Of a stretch of 64,000 nucleotides of DNA, positions 12,351 through 23,550 are shown in pieces. The position numbers and the translations under genes were made by a program. Position 1 is the stretch's first letter; each line of letters begins with the position of its first letter. Source of the stretch: Viridothelium virens (taxonomy: Eukaryota; Ascomycota; Dothideomycetes; Trypetheliales; Trypetheliaceae); contig ML991799.1 in assembly GCA_010094025.1 (NCBI GenBank), positions 1 through 64,000 on the forward strand, in the 5' to 3' direction. Below the pieces are notes generated by a model, which saw only the letters and a list, made by a program, of their open reading frames with translations, was not told the DNA's origin and made no database searches.

Positions 12351-13569
12351 ACTTCAATTCCAACGCTCAGTTCAATAGTTCGCCCAAGGATATTAAAGGC
12401 TTCAATTAGCATGCAGTCCTGCACGGTAGAAAACAAGAAATATTGACACTAGGATTTTGGAGTCAATAGTCCTGAATCATTGATCAAGGTTGGCAAAGCC
12501 AATGTCAAACCAGAACTTACAATAAGTATTTCTTATCGCTATCTTGGAAAGCGGACAGTTGCCGAGTTGCGATACGTTCGTGCTAAGGGAGCTGCGATGT
12601 CCGCGTGGAAATACCTTAGGATTCACTGGCGTAGATCCTCCCTTAGTTGCCATCGAGAGAAGCTTTGTGAAAGAATTCGCATCACTGTCGAGCATATCCT
12701 AATAGCCGTCAACGCAATCTGATTAGACCAGGCGAAAGCGATACGATGGCGTTTGCGTCTCCCGAATTGTCAGTATCGCCTGAGAAAAGCGTGAACAAGA
12801 AGACAGACTAGCGGTTATTGTATGGACTCGCTGTAGTATCATGGTCTGTTGGTATAAGTTGACTTTCGACAAGCATCTCTTCCAATGATATCGTAAGTAC
12901 ACTGAACCATCGGCGACCGTTAGGTCCTTCGCATTAGTCGGTTTTGAGGCAATCATGAATGATTGATTATCGAGTCACATTCAATACATACTACCGAATC
13001 TCATAGCCCTGTGATTGAATGTGAATTCAAGATAAGTCGTCGGAAATGGATTTAAGCTGAGAGTCCTTCGCACGCCAGTCTGCAGTTTTGTTGACGCGCT
13101 TAGTCCCAGCTTCAGGAGACGGAAGACGGAGGATCTTTATTCCGGGATCTGCCACGATACGTCTACTCGAATACTCAATTCTCTCGGTCGATGATCGTGC
13201 CGATACCGCCTCCCGACTACCAGATTCCAAGAACGTCATCTTCGTGGTAGTTGAGCACAACTTGCGTCCCGTAGCCATTGTGGCGTCGCCAATCCTGCCC
13301 ATAATGAGGAAGGTAAAGATACCCCGACTATGCCTTGTGCCGGTGCGCCTGGCTTCCTACCTTTGGATGACTTCACTCACTTCCCGTGACGGAGACGGTG
13401 TTGTAGTATGTATCTTTGTGCTTATTTGAACTATGAAGTAACCCAGACGGATGCGACTGCTGAGCTTGCAGTCTCCTTGCAAAGTTACTGAGCAGGTGCC
13501 ACTGCTCTTTTCATCCAGCCAGCACGCATACTTGAGCGCTTCCCAGGGCAGATTGCATGACAGAGCAAT
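12351..13569. other. 1.2 kb gap, no supported gene
   Basis: Overlapping frames at 13027-13302 (minus) and 13088-13429 (plus) have no family resemblance. The right end must contain the promoter of the MFS transporter. Confidence 0.45.
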
Positions 13570-15228
13570 ATGGCCGACAAAACTGGGACGAATGTCCTGA
13601 CCGGCCGATCACTGGTCACGGCGATTACGAGCGTATGCTCCGCCGGATTCTTGCTGTTTGGCTATGATCGTTAGGAACCTCTCCTGCGTAATTACGCAAA
13701 ATGACAATGCTAATCTCTAAGGTTAGAGGGTGTCATGTCCGGCGTCGTGATCTCCAAGCCCTGGTTAGGCCAAATGGGTAATCCGTCGACTCTTATGATA
13801 GGAACGCTCACCTCTCTCTACGACGTTGGCGCAGTCATTGGGGCGGTAATAGCTGCAGTTTCTGCTGAGCCTCTTGGTCGCAAACGGACATTAATACTCG
13901 GAGCCATGGTCCTTATTGTAGGTACCATCCTCATGGGTTCTGCCTACGAGCGTGTCCAATTTATGGTATCCCGGATCTTGACTGGGCTGGGCATTGGCCT
14001 GATTACTAGCTCCACACCAGTGTATCAAAGTGAGATCTCTGTTGCCAAACATCGCGGATGGCAGGTCTGCTGCCAGCTCACGACTATGCTTTTCGGACTT
14101 ATGCTAGCCTACTGGATCAATTATGGGTTCTACTTCAAGCAGGGCGATATCCAATGGAGATTTCCTTTACTTTTCCAACTCGTCTTTGCGGTGTACATAT
14201 TGCTCCTCACACCATGGCTGCCAGATACGCCCCGATGGCTGATGCGGCACGACGGCAGCCCAGATCGTGGTCTCATCGTCCTGTCTAAGCTCCGTAGCCT
14301 GCCCATGGAGCACCCAGTGGTTCAAAGCGAAGGCGATGACATCCTGCAAGCTATCAAGCTGGAGGCGCAAGAAGAAGGATCTTGGACGGATTTATTCCGG
14401 TCCAATGGCATTTCGGCGCACAAGCGCTTCTATCTTGCGCTTGGCGTGCAGTTTATGCAACAAATGTCAGGAATCAACATCGTCACGTATTATGCGCCGA
14501 CACTATTTCAATCGTCGTTGGGTATGTCATCCCGTATGGCACTATTGATGGGATGCTTCCTTCAACTCTTTTATATCATTGCTAGCTTCGTTACATGGTA
14601 TACCATCGACCACATCGGGCGGCGGCCTCTTCTTATCTCCATGGCACTGGGTATGTGTGTTGTACTTGTCATTGAGGCCGCAACGGTTGCCACGGGTGGT
14701 ACTGGTGCGAGCGTCGTCGCCGTTATTATGGTTTTTGCCTTTGAAGCGTGCTTCACCTGGGGATGGATGGGCTGTGTATGGGTCTATCCGCCGGAAATCT
14801 TGCCACTAAAGATCCGTGCAAAGGGGGCCGCGTTGGCTGCGGCAGCGGACTTCTTGGGCAATTTCCTAGTTGTCGAAATCACGCCACCCGCTCTGCAAAA
14901 CATTGGATATAAGACGTATGTTATCTTTGCGGTGCTGAACCTCGCGAACGCGGTGATTGTGTGGCTCTTCTATCCGGAGACTGGTGCGCTGCCGTTAGAG
15001 AAGATTGATGAATTTTTTGTTGCCCCCGAGGTCGAAGAAGAGGATGAGAATGATATTCCCGCTTGGAGACGAGTACAGTGGAGCGTCGTTGCGAAGGCTG
15101 CTATGGAAGTTAGGAAAAGAAAAATGAAGACGAGGGAGAGTTCTGAGATCAGTTCCTCTGAAACGACGGCTGCGGATGAAGAAGGCTATCAAAAGAGCAC
15201 AAACGAGCGCGTAGAAAATGGCAAATAG
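13570..15228 (+). CDS. MFS sugar-type transporter
   Basis: Predicted 533-residue twelve-helix transporter of the plasma membrane. Exon 1 (13570-13669) encodes MADKTGTNVLTGRSLVTAIT and ends GFLLFGYD. A 57-base intron (13670-13726) is followed by exon 2 (13727-15228), restoring the family motif GYDQGVMSGV. Sugar-porter signatures are present: EPLGRKRT after helix 2, RILTGLGIGLITSSTPVYQSE, DTPRWLM before the central loop, QQMSGINIVTYYAP in helix 7, HIGRRPLL, and YPPEILPLKIRAKGAAL after helix 10. The cytosolic C-tail is charged and ends in Ser/Glu-rich sequence, as in many regulated fungal hexose or polyol carriers. Substrate cannot be told from motifs alone; sugar, polyol or a related solute is likely. 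The first ATG in the second exon (13735) lies after helix 1, so the upstream exon is needed. Confidence 0.92.
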
Positions 15229-15762
15229 GAGATGGCCGGACCATACCATAACATATAGACGAAATAATGACTCTTACACGCTCATCACGACATTAAACTT
15301 CGTCTCTATCATTTCAGCTGTTCGACCTGTATTCCTATATCTTCCGCAAACGTAGAAAAGTTCCTTACTTTTTCCCTTTCTTTCCATCTTAGAACCTTTC
15401 TCTGCAACAAAAGTTACACTGTCCTGAACCTACGAACTCAGCTACTACCAGGCATATTACTCGTATTCTAGCGGAGCTTCGGGGGTTTTGGCTAGGACCG
15501 TTTAGAAATAGAAATGTTTTCCCGGTCTTGCCGTCCAGACGCATCAGATCTACTATTGTTATATGACCGATCTCGCGGTAGGTCTTCCAATGTACAGCTA
15601 TCGAGATTGGGCGCCGCAATGGTATGGCATGGATTGATCTAGTTGTGGTCGTGTCAATACGCTGGAGTCCTGCTGAAATTGAGCGTCCTCCTGGCGATGG
15701 AAGAAGTCTAGTTAGAAGCGAGACGATTGAGAGAGAGGAGTAAATTGCTATCTGTTTTTAAG
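15229..15762. other. Convergent 3' gap
   Basis: Lies between two genes that point at each other. It should contain both transcript ends, but no strong terminator motif is obvious and no gene is supported. Confidence 0.6.
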
Positions 15763-16830
15763 CTAAGGGATTAGAGCTAGACCATGAGCGCCTTGATGAA
15801 GCTTTTTGTCCCTTCGTGGCACCGTATCGATTTCCAAATTTCTCTCCACCGTCATGGAGATCAAGTTCACCACCGTCACCGTCCCAGATGAGATGTTTGA
15901 CACGAAGGCCCTTTTACCGTCAGGCGACGATAGGATGGTCAGAGGTACCTTGCCAACCTCCAAGGAAGCGATTTGCTGGTAGCCCTCGTCTTTCGAGGTG
16001 AATACCGCCAGAGTTCCATTCAACGGAGCAACCTTTCCGAATGTCTGGCTATCTGAAGAAGTACTTTTACTAATCCGGTATTGTCCAACAAGCAGCCTGT
16101 CCTGCGAATCAACATGGATCGTCAATGCCAAAGCGTCCAATGCAATTGACTTTACAACTTTATCAGACACCGTGTCAATGATTTGAATAGATGGCTCATT
16201 TGGTTGCTTCGAATCTCCGAATGGGACTGTTGGGGTCGGGAAGTATGCCAACTTTCCAGACTTCGAGATCGCCGGCTGCTCACAGCCGCCAGGGAGCGAG
16301 ATCTTGGCTACCATTTTCTCCTCCAGAAGATCGATGACGGAGACGAAGTCTGCCTCCTTATTGCAGGTGTAGGCTTTTGTGCCATCCGGCGTCATAACGA
16401 ACCAATGGGTAGCCCATCCGCTCCCGATGCTCTTGATCACTTTGCGTGTCTTGAGACAAATTCCAATAATGCCACCACTTTCATTGGTATCGGATAATCC
16501 ACCTTCAACAGAAACGTAAAGGATTTCGCGCTTCTGATCGAGCACAAGATAATGCGGGCCTTTGGCAGGACTGATATCTATCACTTCGACCACCTGCTTC
16601 TGATTGCAGTCCACGACACTGACTTCGTGACAGTCACTACCATGTTGCCGATACCATCCATGCTCATAGGCGTGGCTCACGTAGAGCAAATTCGTCCTGG
16701 CATCAAAGCATAGTTCGTGCGGTTCGGAGATTAGACCTGTTAAGTGACCGGTCCTGGTCCCAGATAAGACATCGAAGAACGAGAGTGATTCTCCACTCTG
16801 GCTGACAACAGCTAGTGTAGCGTCGTTCAT
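15763..16830 (-). CDS. YVTN/YncE-like beta-propeller protein
   Basis: Single-exon 355-residue protein with no signal peptide, so probably cytosolic. It is built from repeated blades of about 40-50 residues. Examples are the start (TLAVVSQSGESLSFFDV), EVSVVDCNQKQVVEVIDI, LVLDQKREILYVSVEGG, VMTPDGTKAYTCNKEADFVSVIDL and SSPDGKRAFVSNISSGTVTVVNL. The recurring pattern (S)PDGxxAYV-N---xxVSVID is typical of the YVTN/lactonase-like propeller superfamily. No catalytic residue set is recognisable, so enzymatic function is open; scaffold or lactonase-like roles are both possible. The gene converges on the MFS transporter; a metabolic link is only a guess. Confidence 0.85.
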   Translation of the reverse strand: MNDATLAVVSQSGESLSFFDVLSGTRTGHLTGLISEPHELCFDARTNLLYVSHAYEHGWYRQHGSDCHEVSVVDCNQKQVVEVIDISPAKGPHYLVLDQKREILYVSVEGGLSDTNESGGIIGICLKTRKVIKSIGSGWATHWFVMTPDGTKAYTCNKEADFVSVIDLLEEKMVAKISLPGGCEQPAISKSGKLAYFPTPTVPFGDSKQPNEPSIQIIDTVSDKVVKSIALDALALTIHVDSQDRLLVGQYRISKSTSSDSQTFGKVAPLNGTLAVFTSKDEGYQQIASLEVGKVPLTILSSPDGKRAFVSNISSGTVTVVNLISMTVERNLEIDTVPRRDKKLHQGAHGLALIP

Positions 16831-17631
16831 AGTGGTGTTTGGCTTTCGGATCCGGACTGCCTATACGAGCGCGTAGTATTTATATTATGAGAAGATCTAG
16901 TTGACGTTCATCCCGGCCGAGGGCGGAGAAGCTAAAGCCGAGAAGTTAGAGCCGAGCGCCAAGTGACCAAACCGAAGGTGTCGAGAAGATACGAGTGCTT
17001 AGAAATCCCCGAGCTTAGGCAAAGGGATTTTTCTTTCAAAGGACTTGACAGACTGCTGGTTGAATGGATGACGGGATCAAATTGGCTATCCCCAAATATC
17101 TGAGCTCAAGTGAGCTGCAGCGGACCATGAATACAAACCTCAAATGAAATCGGACGTTTGGATCGAATGTCGGCACTTCGGCGAGTTGGACATGCAAGTA
17201 TGACGGGTCTTATGGTCCCCTCCGTGTTTTCCACAGATTAGCGCACAGGGATAGAAGGCACTGAGATGATCACCGGTATTTGATAAGGTATGAACGAGTA
17301 AAGAGCCAAACAAGATGTCTGCAAGGCTCCGCATCTATCTCAGCTATACGATCCCATGGGCAAGATTGTCGAGATGTCAGCATGCGGTGACCATAGGATG
17401 ACAGCAACCCGAAGATGATCTCTCAGGAAATCTCGAACGCTTCAAAGATTCTCGTCCATCCATTTGAGGATTCGACTCGGTCCACAGCTCGAGATGTTCG
17501 TCGGCGTAGTGCTAGAGATAGTCATATCCAAAGTCTCTTCAAGAAGGTGGCGTTCAACTGCGCTTACCAGCTACCACAACCCGGTCGAGACTGAGAGTTG
17601 GCAACGGAGAAATTGTATTATACCCATAAGA
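16831..17631. other. 800-base gap, promoter side of the propeller gene
   Basis: No gene supported. The short minus-strand frame at 17140-17334 looks random. Confidence 0.5.
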
Positions 17632-18827
17632 TTACTTGCTTGAAGTCGCCGATGCCGTTCCGTCATCTGTAGGTATGTGAACGTCAGAGCGATCAGTTAC
17701 CTGGGACGTCTCAGGCTTGCCATCATTTCTTGGTGTTCGTTGAAACGCCTTGCCAACTGCACCAAGACCTTGTATGGCAAAGTTTTTGTACTGCTGCGAA
17801 TCATCTTCTTGCAACTCATCTGATGTTATAGGCAGCGGTAGTGGAGACGCAAAGGACGAATAAGATTCTTCAGCGGCATCGAGCGCGGTAAGAGGATCAT
17901 GAGACGACTCACAAGTTAGCTTGTTAACCTTGGATAACGAAATCTCCTGCTTACCTTGTAACCTGCGTCTTTGGTTTTCTTATTTGCTCCTTTCTTTCCT
18001 GTGTTTTCTCTATCCACGTCATTCTCTTTCGGGGCTACGTGAGAGGACTGTTTTTGATTTGTCTCGTTCTGCAGCTCCGCTTTGGGCTCCCGTACCTTTG
18101 TTCTTTGCGTTTGCGCATCGTCTGGGTCTTTCTTACCTGAGACTTCCTTATCAGAGGCGTCGAGGACATCATCATCTGGTACATTTCCTTCCTCGTCCTG
18201 TGATCCAAATGCTTGTGACTGAACACTTGCTCCATGCTTTTGAGCCTCAGCGATTTTCGTCCGCAGAATAGACTCGATATCTTGTTCCCCCTCTTTGGTT
18301 TCGCCCTGCTGACTGCCTTCTGAATTACTGCCTATAACTTTCGTCTGCATGTTATCTAAATGCTTCTGCCCTTCTGCCAAACCTTGAGTCACCCCTTCTT
18401 CTGCCCCGAGCTTAATCCACGGGCCGTGGATAGCTCCAGTGCCCGTACCGACAAGTCCACCAAGGAGTGTCGTCGGCACTGCCGTCACGGCACCTAGAAC
18501 CATTCCGACGACAGTTCCAAGGCCCATGCCAGTCGCAGCCCCGATGCCAATGCCAGCACCAGCACCCTGCCAGACTCCGCTTTCTAGTCTTTGAGCCATT
18601 TTGACTTGACTTTTGGCAGTTTTCTCGAGTTTCTTGACCTCCTCTTCGAGCTTACGACGCTCTGCTGGATCGGTAGCCTCCGAGGCGCGTTTCCTTGCAT
18701 TTTCGGCCTGTTCTTGGGTGATTCGGGCAGCCTTAGCTTGTTCGATAGCACCTCCAAGTTGTTTCTCAACTTGAGCAGCAAGTGGTGCCGGAAGCTTTTC
18801 TCCAACTCCAGAAAGTTCTTTGGACAT
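17632..18827 (-). CDS. Glycine-zipper hypothetical protein
   Basis: Predicted 382-residue protein in two exons (18827-17955 and 17907-17632), joined in phase 0 across a 47-base intron with a GCTAAC branch site. Residues about 25-80 form a charged coiled coil (ARKRASEATDPAERRKLEEE). A glycine-zipper hydrophobic stretch follows (GAGAGIGIGAATGMGLGTVVG, then GLVGTGTGAIHGPWIKL), and then a long acidic, Lys/Gln-rich disordered tail ending in the second exon (DPLTALDAAEESY). Such proteins are common in ascomycetes; the zipper suggests membrane association or oligomerisation, but function is not known. An in-frame ATG at 18962 would add 45 residues. I prefer 18827 (MSKELSGVGEKLP) because relatives begin at that charged segment. 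Confidence 0.75.
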
Positions 18828-19207
18828 TTCAAGAACTGGCGTTTCGGTGGACGTGTACTGGAGAATGTGGCTCGGAGCGGAGAGGAAGCGCTGCGCTTGG
18901 TGAAGGGTTCTGTTTGCAGGGAAAGCGCGCTTGACGTCACAAAAGTACATTCGAAGGTACAATAGCGTGGAGAGATTAATCCAATTTGGGTCGAGTCTTG
19001 GTCTAGTCCCTCATGTACCTCGTGCATACTTTTCACTGGTCTTATTGCTGGGTCTAGCTCACTACTACTCAAAGGCCAAATAATCAGAATGGCAGATGAT
19101 CATGTTTCTTAAATAGAGCGCTGGCGCGATCTTCTAGGAGGCTATCAAGTCGCCAAGGCAAAGCTACATCAGAGTCTCATCTGACGCTATACTTTTGTTT
19201 TGTATTA
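18828..19207. other. Short intergenic gap
   Basis: Promoter side of the glycine-zipper gene and 3' end of the flavoprotein gene. No other feature seen. Confidence 0.6.
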
Positions 19208-20835
19208 TCACAACAAGTGATCTGTGAAAACACCCTCTGGGTCCCATTCTTTCTTTAACTTCTTCAATCGGGCAAGCTTCCCAGCAGGCCGGTATCGTCG
19301 CTTGATTGGCCCTGCCCTTGTACCATTTTGGAAGTCAACATAACTGGTCTCGTCGGGGCCGCGCATGATTGCAATTGATCTCTCATTATATTGATCCACT
19401 TTAGCCCGATGCTTTGGATCTGTATGCCAAATCAAGTTGTTCCTGGGTACGTCAGTGATAAGCACATGATTTGCTCAGATCCTCTGGGCCCTTGAGAGGT
19501 GAACATACTGCCAGTAACGCGTGTCATGAAGACTCATCGCAGAGTCAAATTTCGGGGTTTTGGGGGCCCTTGAATCCCATTGGAAATTGAACGCGCTATT
19601 GATAGCATCCGGACATTCGGCCACCATCTCTTTCCAGAAGTCGGCAACTTGCACGAATGCGTCTTCGTTGAAATCTTGGAGTCCGACAATGCCGAATCGC
19701 TTGAAATCCCCCTTTGCGCCAATTGCCTCCCTGCCGTCACTTGTATTCTGAATTGGTACTTCACTGCCGTTGGCCACGATGGGCTCAAGCTCGTAGAGAT
19801 TCCTGTATGCCTTCGGCGCATCTTGCGGGTCCCCAGTGTATCTTGCTGCGATAATGAGAGATGGATTTCGAGCAGGAGGCGGGGCCATGATCATCATCAA
19901 ACCGGCAGTCGCATGTCTGCTATCGTCCATGATAACTTTCATCACTGAACAGACCTCTCGGATACGGTCGAGCGGGAAGAGAAAGCTGCCAGCCCAAATT
20001 ACCCCTCTTTTGTTACCCAGAGCTAACAGCGGATGGCACTCGACTGTAAGCTCGGTAATAAGACCGAAATATTGACCAGCTCCACGGATTGCCCATAAGA
20101 GATCTGGATGCGTTTCCTGAGTCACATTGACGAGATCCCCTCCTGCAGTGACCATACGTGCCGAGACAATCTGATCCGATCCGTAGCCGAGAACAGAGGT
20201 AACGATGGATGCTCCACCTCCAAGAAAGTAGCCGACAGCACCCACTGTATTACCATTTCCCAATGCTAGATCCGTATCATTAGCGCCTGTTTTCAGACCA
20301 GGCGCATGGGTCCAGTGAACCCAACCCTAGCATACCGGTACACAGCCCTTCATCAGCAAGGCGAACTGCTACCTCCTTCGACAGCACGCTACCCTTCAAT
20401 GTGACAGTACCAGCTTCTTTGTTGACTTGTATGGCTGAGTACTGGCTCAGATCGATGATGATGCCATTTGTTCCTATAGTCGACCATTCACTGGGGCCTC
20501 CACTCTTGATCACGAAAGGTATCGAGGATTTGACTGCCCATTGTACCTATGCCATATCGTTAGTAGATTAAAAAAGTATCTATGATAGAGTGCGAGCCTA
20601 CCGTTATCTGGATATCCTGCTCTGAAGTAGGTAGGACAATGGCCGTAGGCGTTTTCTTGTCAATGTCAGACCATCGCCTCATGTATTCATTGAATGCGCC
20701 GTCATATTGATCCGTCAGAATGTTGCAACCTGATGAGACGGTCGCTTTCAGCAGGGGAATCTCTGCGGTAATGGACATAGCTGGATGGTCGTGGAAGCCG
20801 TCGATGTGATGTGTAGGGATAAGCTTTGTTGACAA
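19208..20835 (-). CDS. PCMH/BBE-type FAD-linked oxidoreductase
   Basis: Predicted 485-residue flavoprotein in four exons: 20835-20602, 20546-20336, 20286-19509 and 19442-19208. The N-terminal PCMH FAD-binding domain runs to about residue 200 (TAIVLPTSEQDIQITVQWAV, IDLSQYSAIQVNKEAGTV, TVGAVGYFLGGGASIVTSVLG). The substrate domain follows. The C-terminal BBE segment (YVDFQNGTRAGPIKRRY, then WDPEGVF) closes the protein. There is no signal peptide, so it is likely intracellular. Such enzymes oxidise alcohols, sugars or secondary metabolites and pass electrons to O2. Oddly, the position normally holding the flavin-anchoring His in the GGH(S) motif reads SGGPSEW (Pro at about residue 96), so covalent 8-alpha-histidyl linkage should be absent. 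A start at the in-frame ATG 20778 is also possible. Confidence 0.85.
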
Positions 20836-21544
20836 CTCGGTCGCTTCAAGCGGTCCCCGAGAGTGGGTTTGACGGCCCTAACATGCTGACATGAAGGATT
20901 CCACGGCTCTAATATTGGGACCCTTATCTTGGTCATTTTCGCGGCGTTGAGAGGGTTTCCTCACTCGCAAAATCAAATCGAGATTAGCAATCCGAGCCTG
21001 CTTGAGGAGCACAGTTAAAGTCACGCTTGTTGCTGGCGCTGACTATTAGAAGGCATTACTTCAGATGATACAGTTGAAGGAATAGTCAGATCCTCCAATG
21101 GCATCATGGCGAAGAGCTAAGGCAGCAGTCGATGCATGTGCCTACACGTGGCTAATGAAAACTATCCACATCGCACTTGAGGATGAGAGGATCTATGAAG
21201 TGGAAGCTCATGGGGCAAGGTATCGCGCGTAGATATGTACAAAGGGAGGTAGGAGCTGAGGTAGGGTAGGCATCTAGAAACTCGGCCAATCGGAGTTCAC
21301 CTTCGCCGCATCTTATCAATCTTGTCGAAATTTGCACACTCGTTCTCGAGAAGGGCATACTCTTGAAAAAGAACATGGGAGACTTCGACCCAGTTTGATA
21401 ATCTCTCCAACACCTGAAGTACCCGATGAAATAAAAAGACGACTGCCTCCACCAAACAATGATATCATAATGAATACTAAGGTTCCTTGGTGCCAAATCT
21501 TGAGGTGAAAGGATCCCTCTGCAAAAGCAAACGCTTGTGGCTAG
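20836..21544. other. Gap between flavoprotein gene and gag relic
   Basis: No supported gene. The minus-strand frame 21496-21152 has an unlikely composition. Confidence 0.5.
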
Positions 21545-21549
21545 CCACC

Positions 21550-22209
21550 CTAGTTGATGGTGTAGATGATGTCTGACTTCATCTTGGTTGGGTCAAGAGC
21601 AATGCCATCTCGGAGTTTTTGATAACACGATTCGACGTAGTACGGGAAATGATCACCAAGCGCTCTCAGAAGGACATGTGAACGAAATTCCTTCAGGGCG
21701 CTCGTTTCGTCGGATCCCTGGAGGATTCCGTATCCAGTGTCTTTAGCATTGTTATATGCCTTATCCCATTTGTGGCAGAAGTTCTCAAACTTCTCGCTGT
21801 TATTGTATCGTAGCTCCATCCACTTCGTCATCATATTCTCCCTTGAAATCAGACCACTAACTTCATACCTACTCTTTAAGCTATCCCAAATGGTCTTCGG
21901 TGGCGTTGTGAAGGGTTTAATACCTGAGCGGATTCTCCTTGAGCATGTATTAAAGATGAGGAGCGATGTCTTGACACTTTCCTTCTGAACAGCATCAGAA
22001 GTATCGAGTTTCATGACATAGTCGTCTAAATCCTTGGTAAACAAAAGAGCCAGCATACAATCCTTCCATTCGGCGTAGTTCTCTTTGCCTGTAAGCTTGG
22101 GTATGTATTTTATTTCGTCATCGGACATGGTGGATATTGATGATGTAAAATGGGTGGTGAAAATTTGTAGATTAAGCTGTGGAGGCGAGGACATATATCG
22201 TATATACAT
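21550..22209 (-). mobile_element. Ty1/copia-type gag relic (fossil)
   Basis: About 200 codons resembling the gag (UBN2-type) region of copia LTR retrotransposons. It starts with a KLTGKENYAEWKDCM-like motif and continues through the helical region typical of that family (WDSLKSRYE). No protease, integrase, reverse transcriptase or RNase H sequence and no LTR pair were recognised on either side, so only one part of an element is present and the element as a whole is broken. The gag frame itself reads through without an obvious break, which suggests a fairly young or host-retained copy. Age cannot be judged without copies to compare. Confidence 0.75.
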
Positions 22210-23550
22210 AGCAACTCACGACCCTCACTCTTAATCACGTGATAGAACTGCTTTCTCACACATCACATGCAATATCAGATATCGGATGAGAAAATTACTC
22301 GCAGTACCGGGTTTTCGATAGGAAAGGTAGACACCAGAGGGATCTATATTAAAAGGGTGAACTAAGTCATGAACTAAGCGCTAAGAATACAGCGTCAAGT
22401 AGGCACGGCTCCGGGCTTATAACCTGATGTTGTTCAGCACAACGAATTGAAGGGCTCGATTGAACCTATTTAGGTGACCTAGGGTGCAGGCTCTATATCA
22501 ATATCATCGATGTGAGCAGGGCGAAAGGATCTACATTATATGTAGGATTCGGAGAATTCGCGCGTAATGAAATATTCGAAACTGGAGAGAAAATTGGCTG
22601 TCCTATTACTAATTAGCTGTGACATGGAATCTTTGGACCTGAGCTATAGCTATTTGAGAAAGCTACGAACAATACCTAGTCAGTAGCTCCAAGTAGGCGG
22701 AAGCACTTCACCCTGTTTGCGGCACCATCTGCAACAGAAATGCAATGCAAGCGGTGCTAATTGCTTCAGATTCTTGTTTGATGGTAAGTATCCTCTATTT
22801 CTCACTTCTACGTCCTCTGCATATCTTCTTCCTTTACGACGGCTTTGGAATCGCTTGCATCGCAGTCAAACCCTCTTGAACTCAGTGGCGGAAGAAATCC
22901 CATACTAGGTGTCTATCGTACGAGTGCACAACCCAAGGGCTCGTAGATGTCGATAGTAGACTTCGATGATCTGATGTGGTCCTCTTATTGCACTATCGAG
23001 GCCAATTCTATCCCTTTCCTCCCTGGACTTACTGTACCCCGCTCCCCTTCTTCTTCCCCTTGTCACAATAAACTCTATGTCGCAGCTTCCGCAAGAGCCT
23101 TATTCAGATTTTGCTCTACCTCTGGAAGCTGCCAGGGGTTCTCCTCAGTCTCACTGCGGGGTTCAACCAATCGCTTTATGTCAGTCATGTCTGCCTTCTA
23201 CTGTTGGGGTATTTTTTGGGAAGCTGATGAATGCTCAGCACGAAAGGGCTCGAGATGAGGACTGCCTTGATCTCCACAAAGGTTTGCATCGCTAGCTTGA
23301 TGCCTCGCTGTATCATCTATTATCTATTTGCATTGTTAAAGGATCCAGCCCCGATGAACCTACTCAAAAGAACTTGCCTTCTTCTCCAGATTACTAATCG
23401 CCAATGATGCTAGGTTTCATGCATGAAGAATCGTATTCGTTGTCGGTTTGGCTCGATACCTTCCACCCCTGATCGATCGTCCCCTTCTACACCGGATGAT
23501 GGGCAATACCGTCAGCCGGAGCCCCGCAGCCTGCGCGGCACAGAATATAT
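22210..23550. other. 1.3 kb gap upstream of the monooxygenase gene
   Basis: No supported gene. Pyrimidine-rich tracts occur near 22790-22850 and 23000-23060. Short plus-strand frames (22717-22908, 22947-23258) lack recognisable motifs. Confidence 0.5.

Noticed and set aside
13027-13429. Overlapping frames on both strands upstream of the MFS gene
   Set aside because: No recognisable domain and no splice signals linking them to the transporter.
22717-22908. Possible Zn2Cys6 transcription-factor exon
   Set aside because: Cysteines are present but their spacing does not match CxxCx6C, and no basic region or linker follows.
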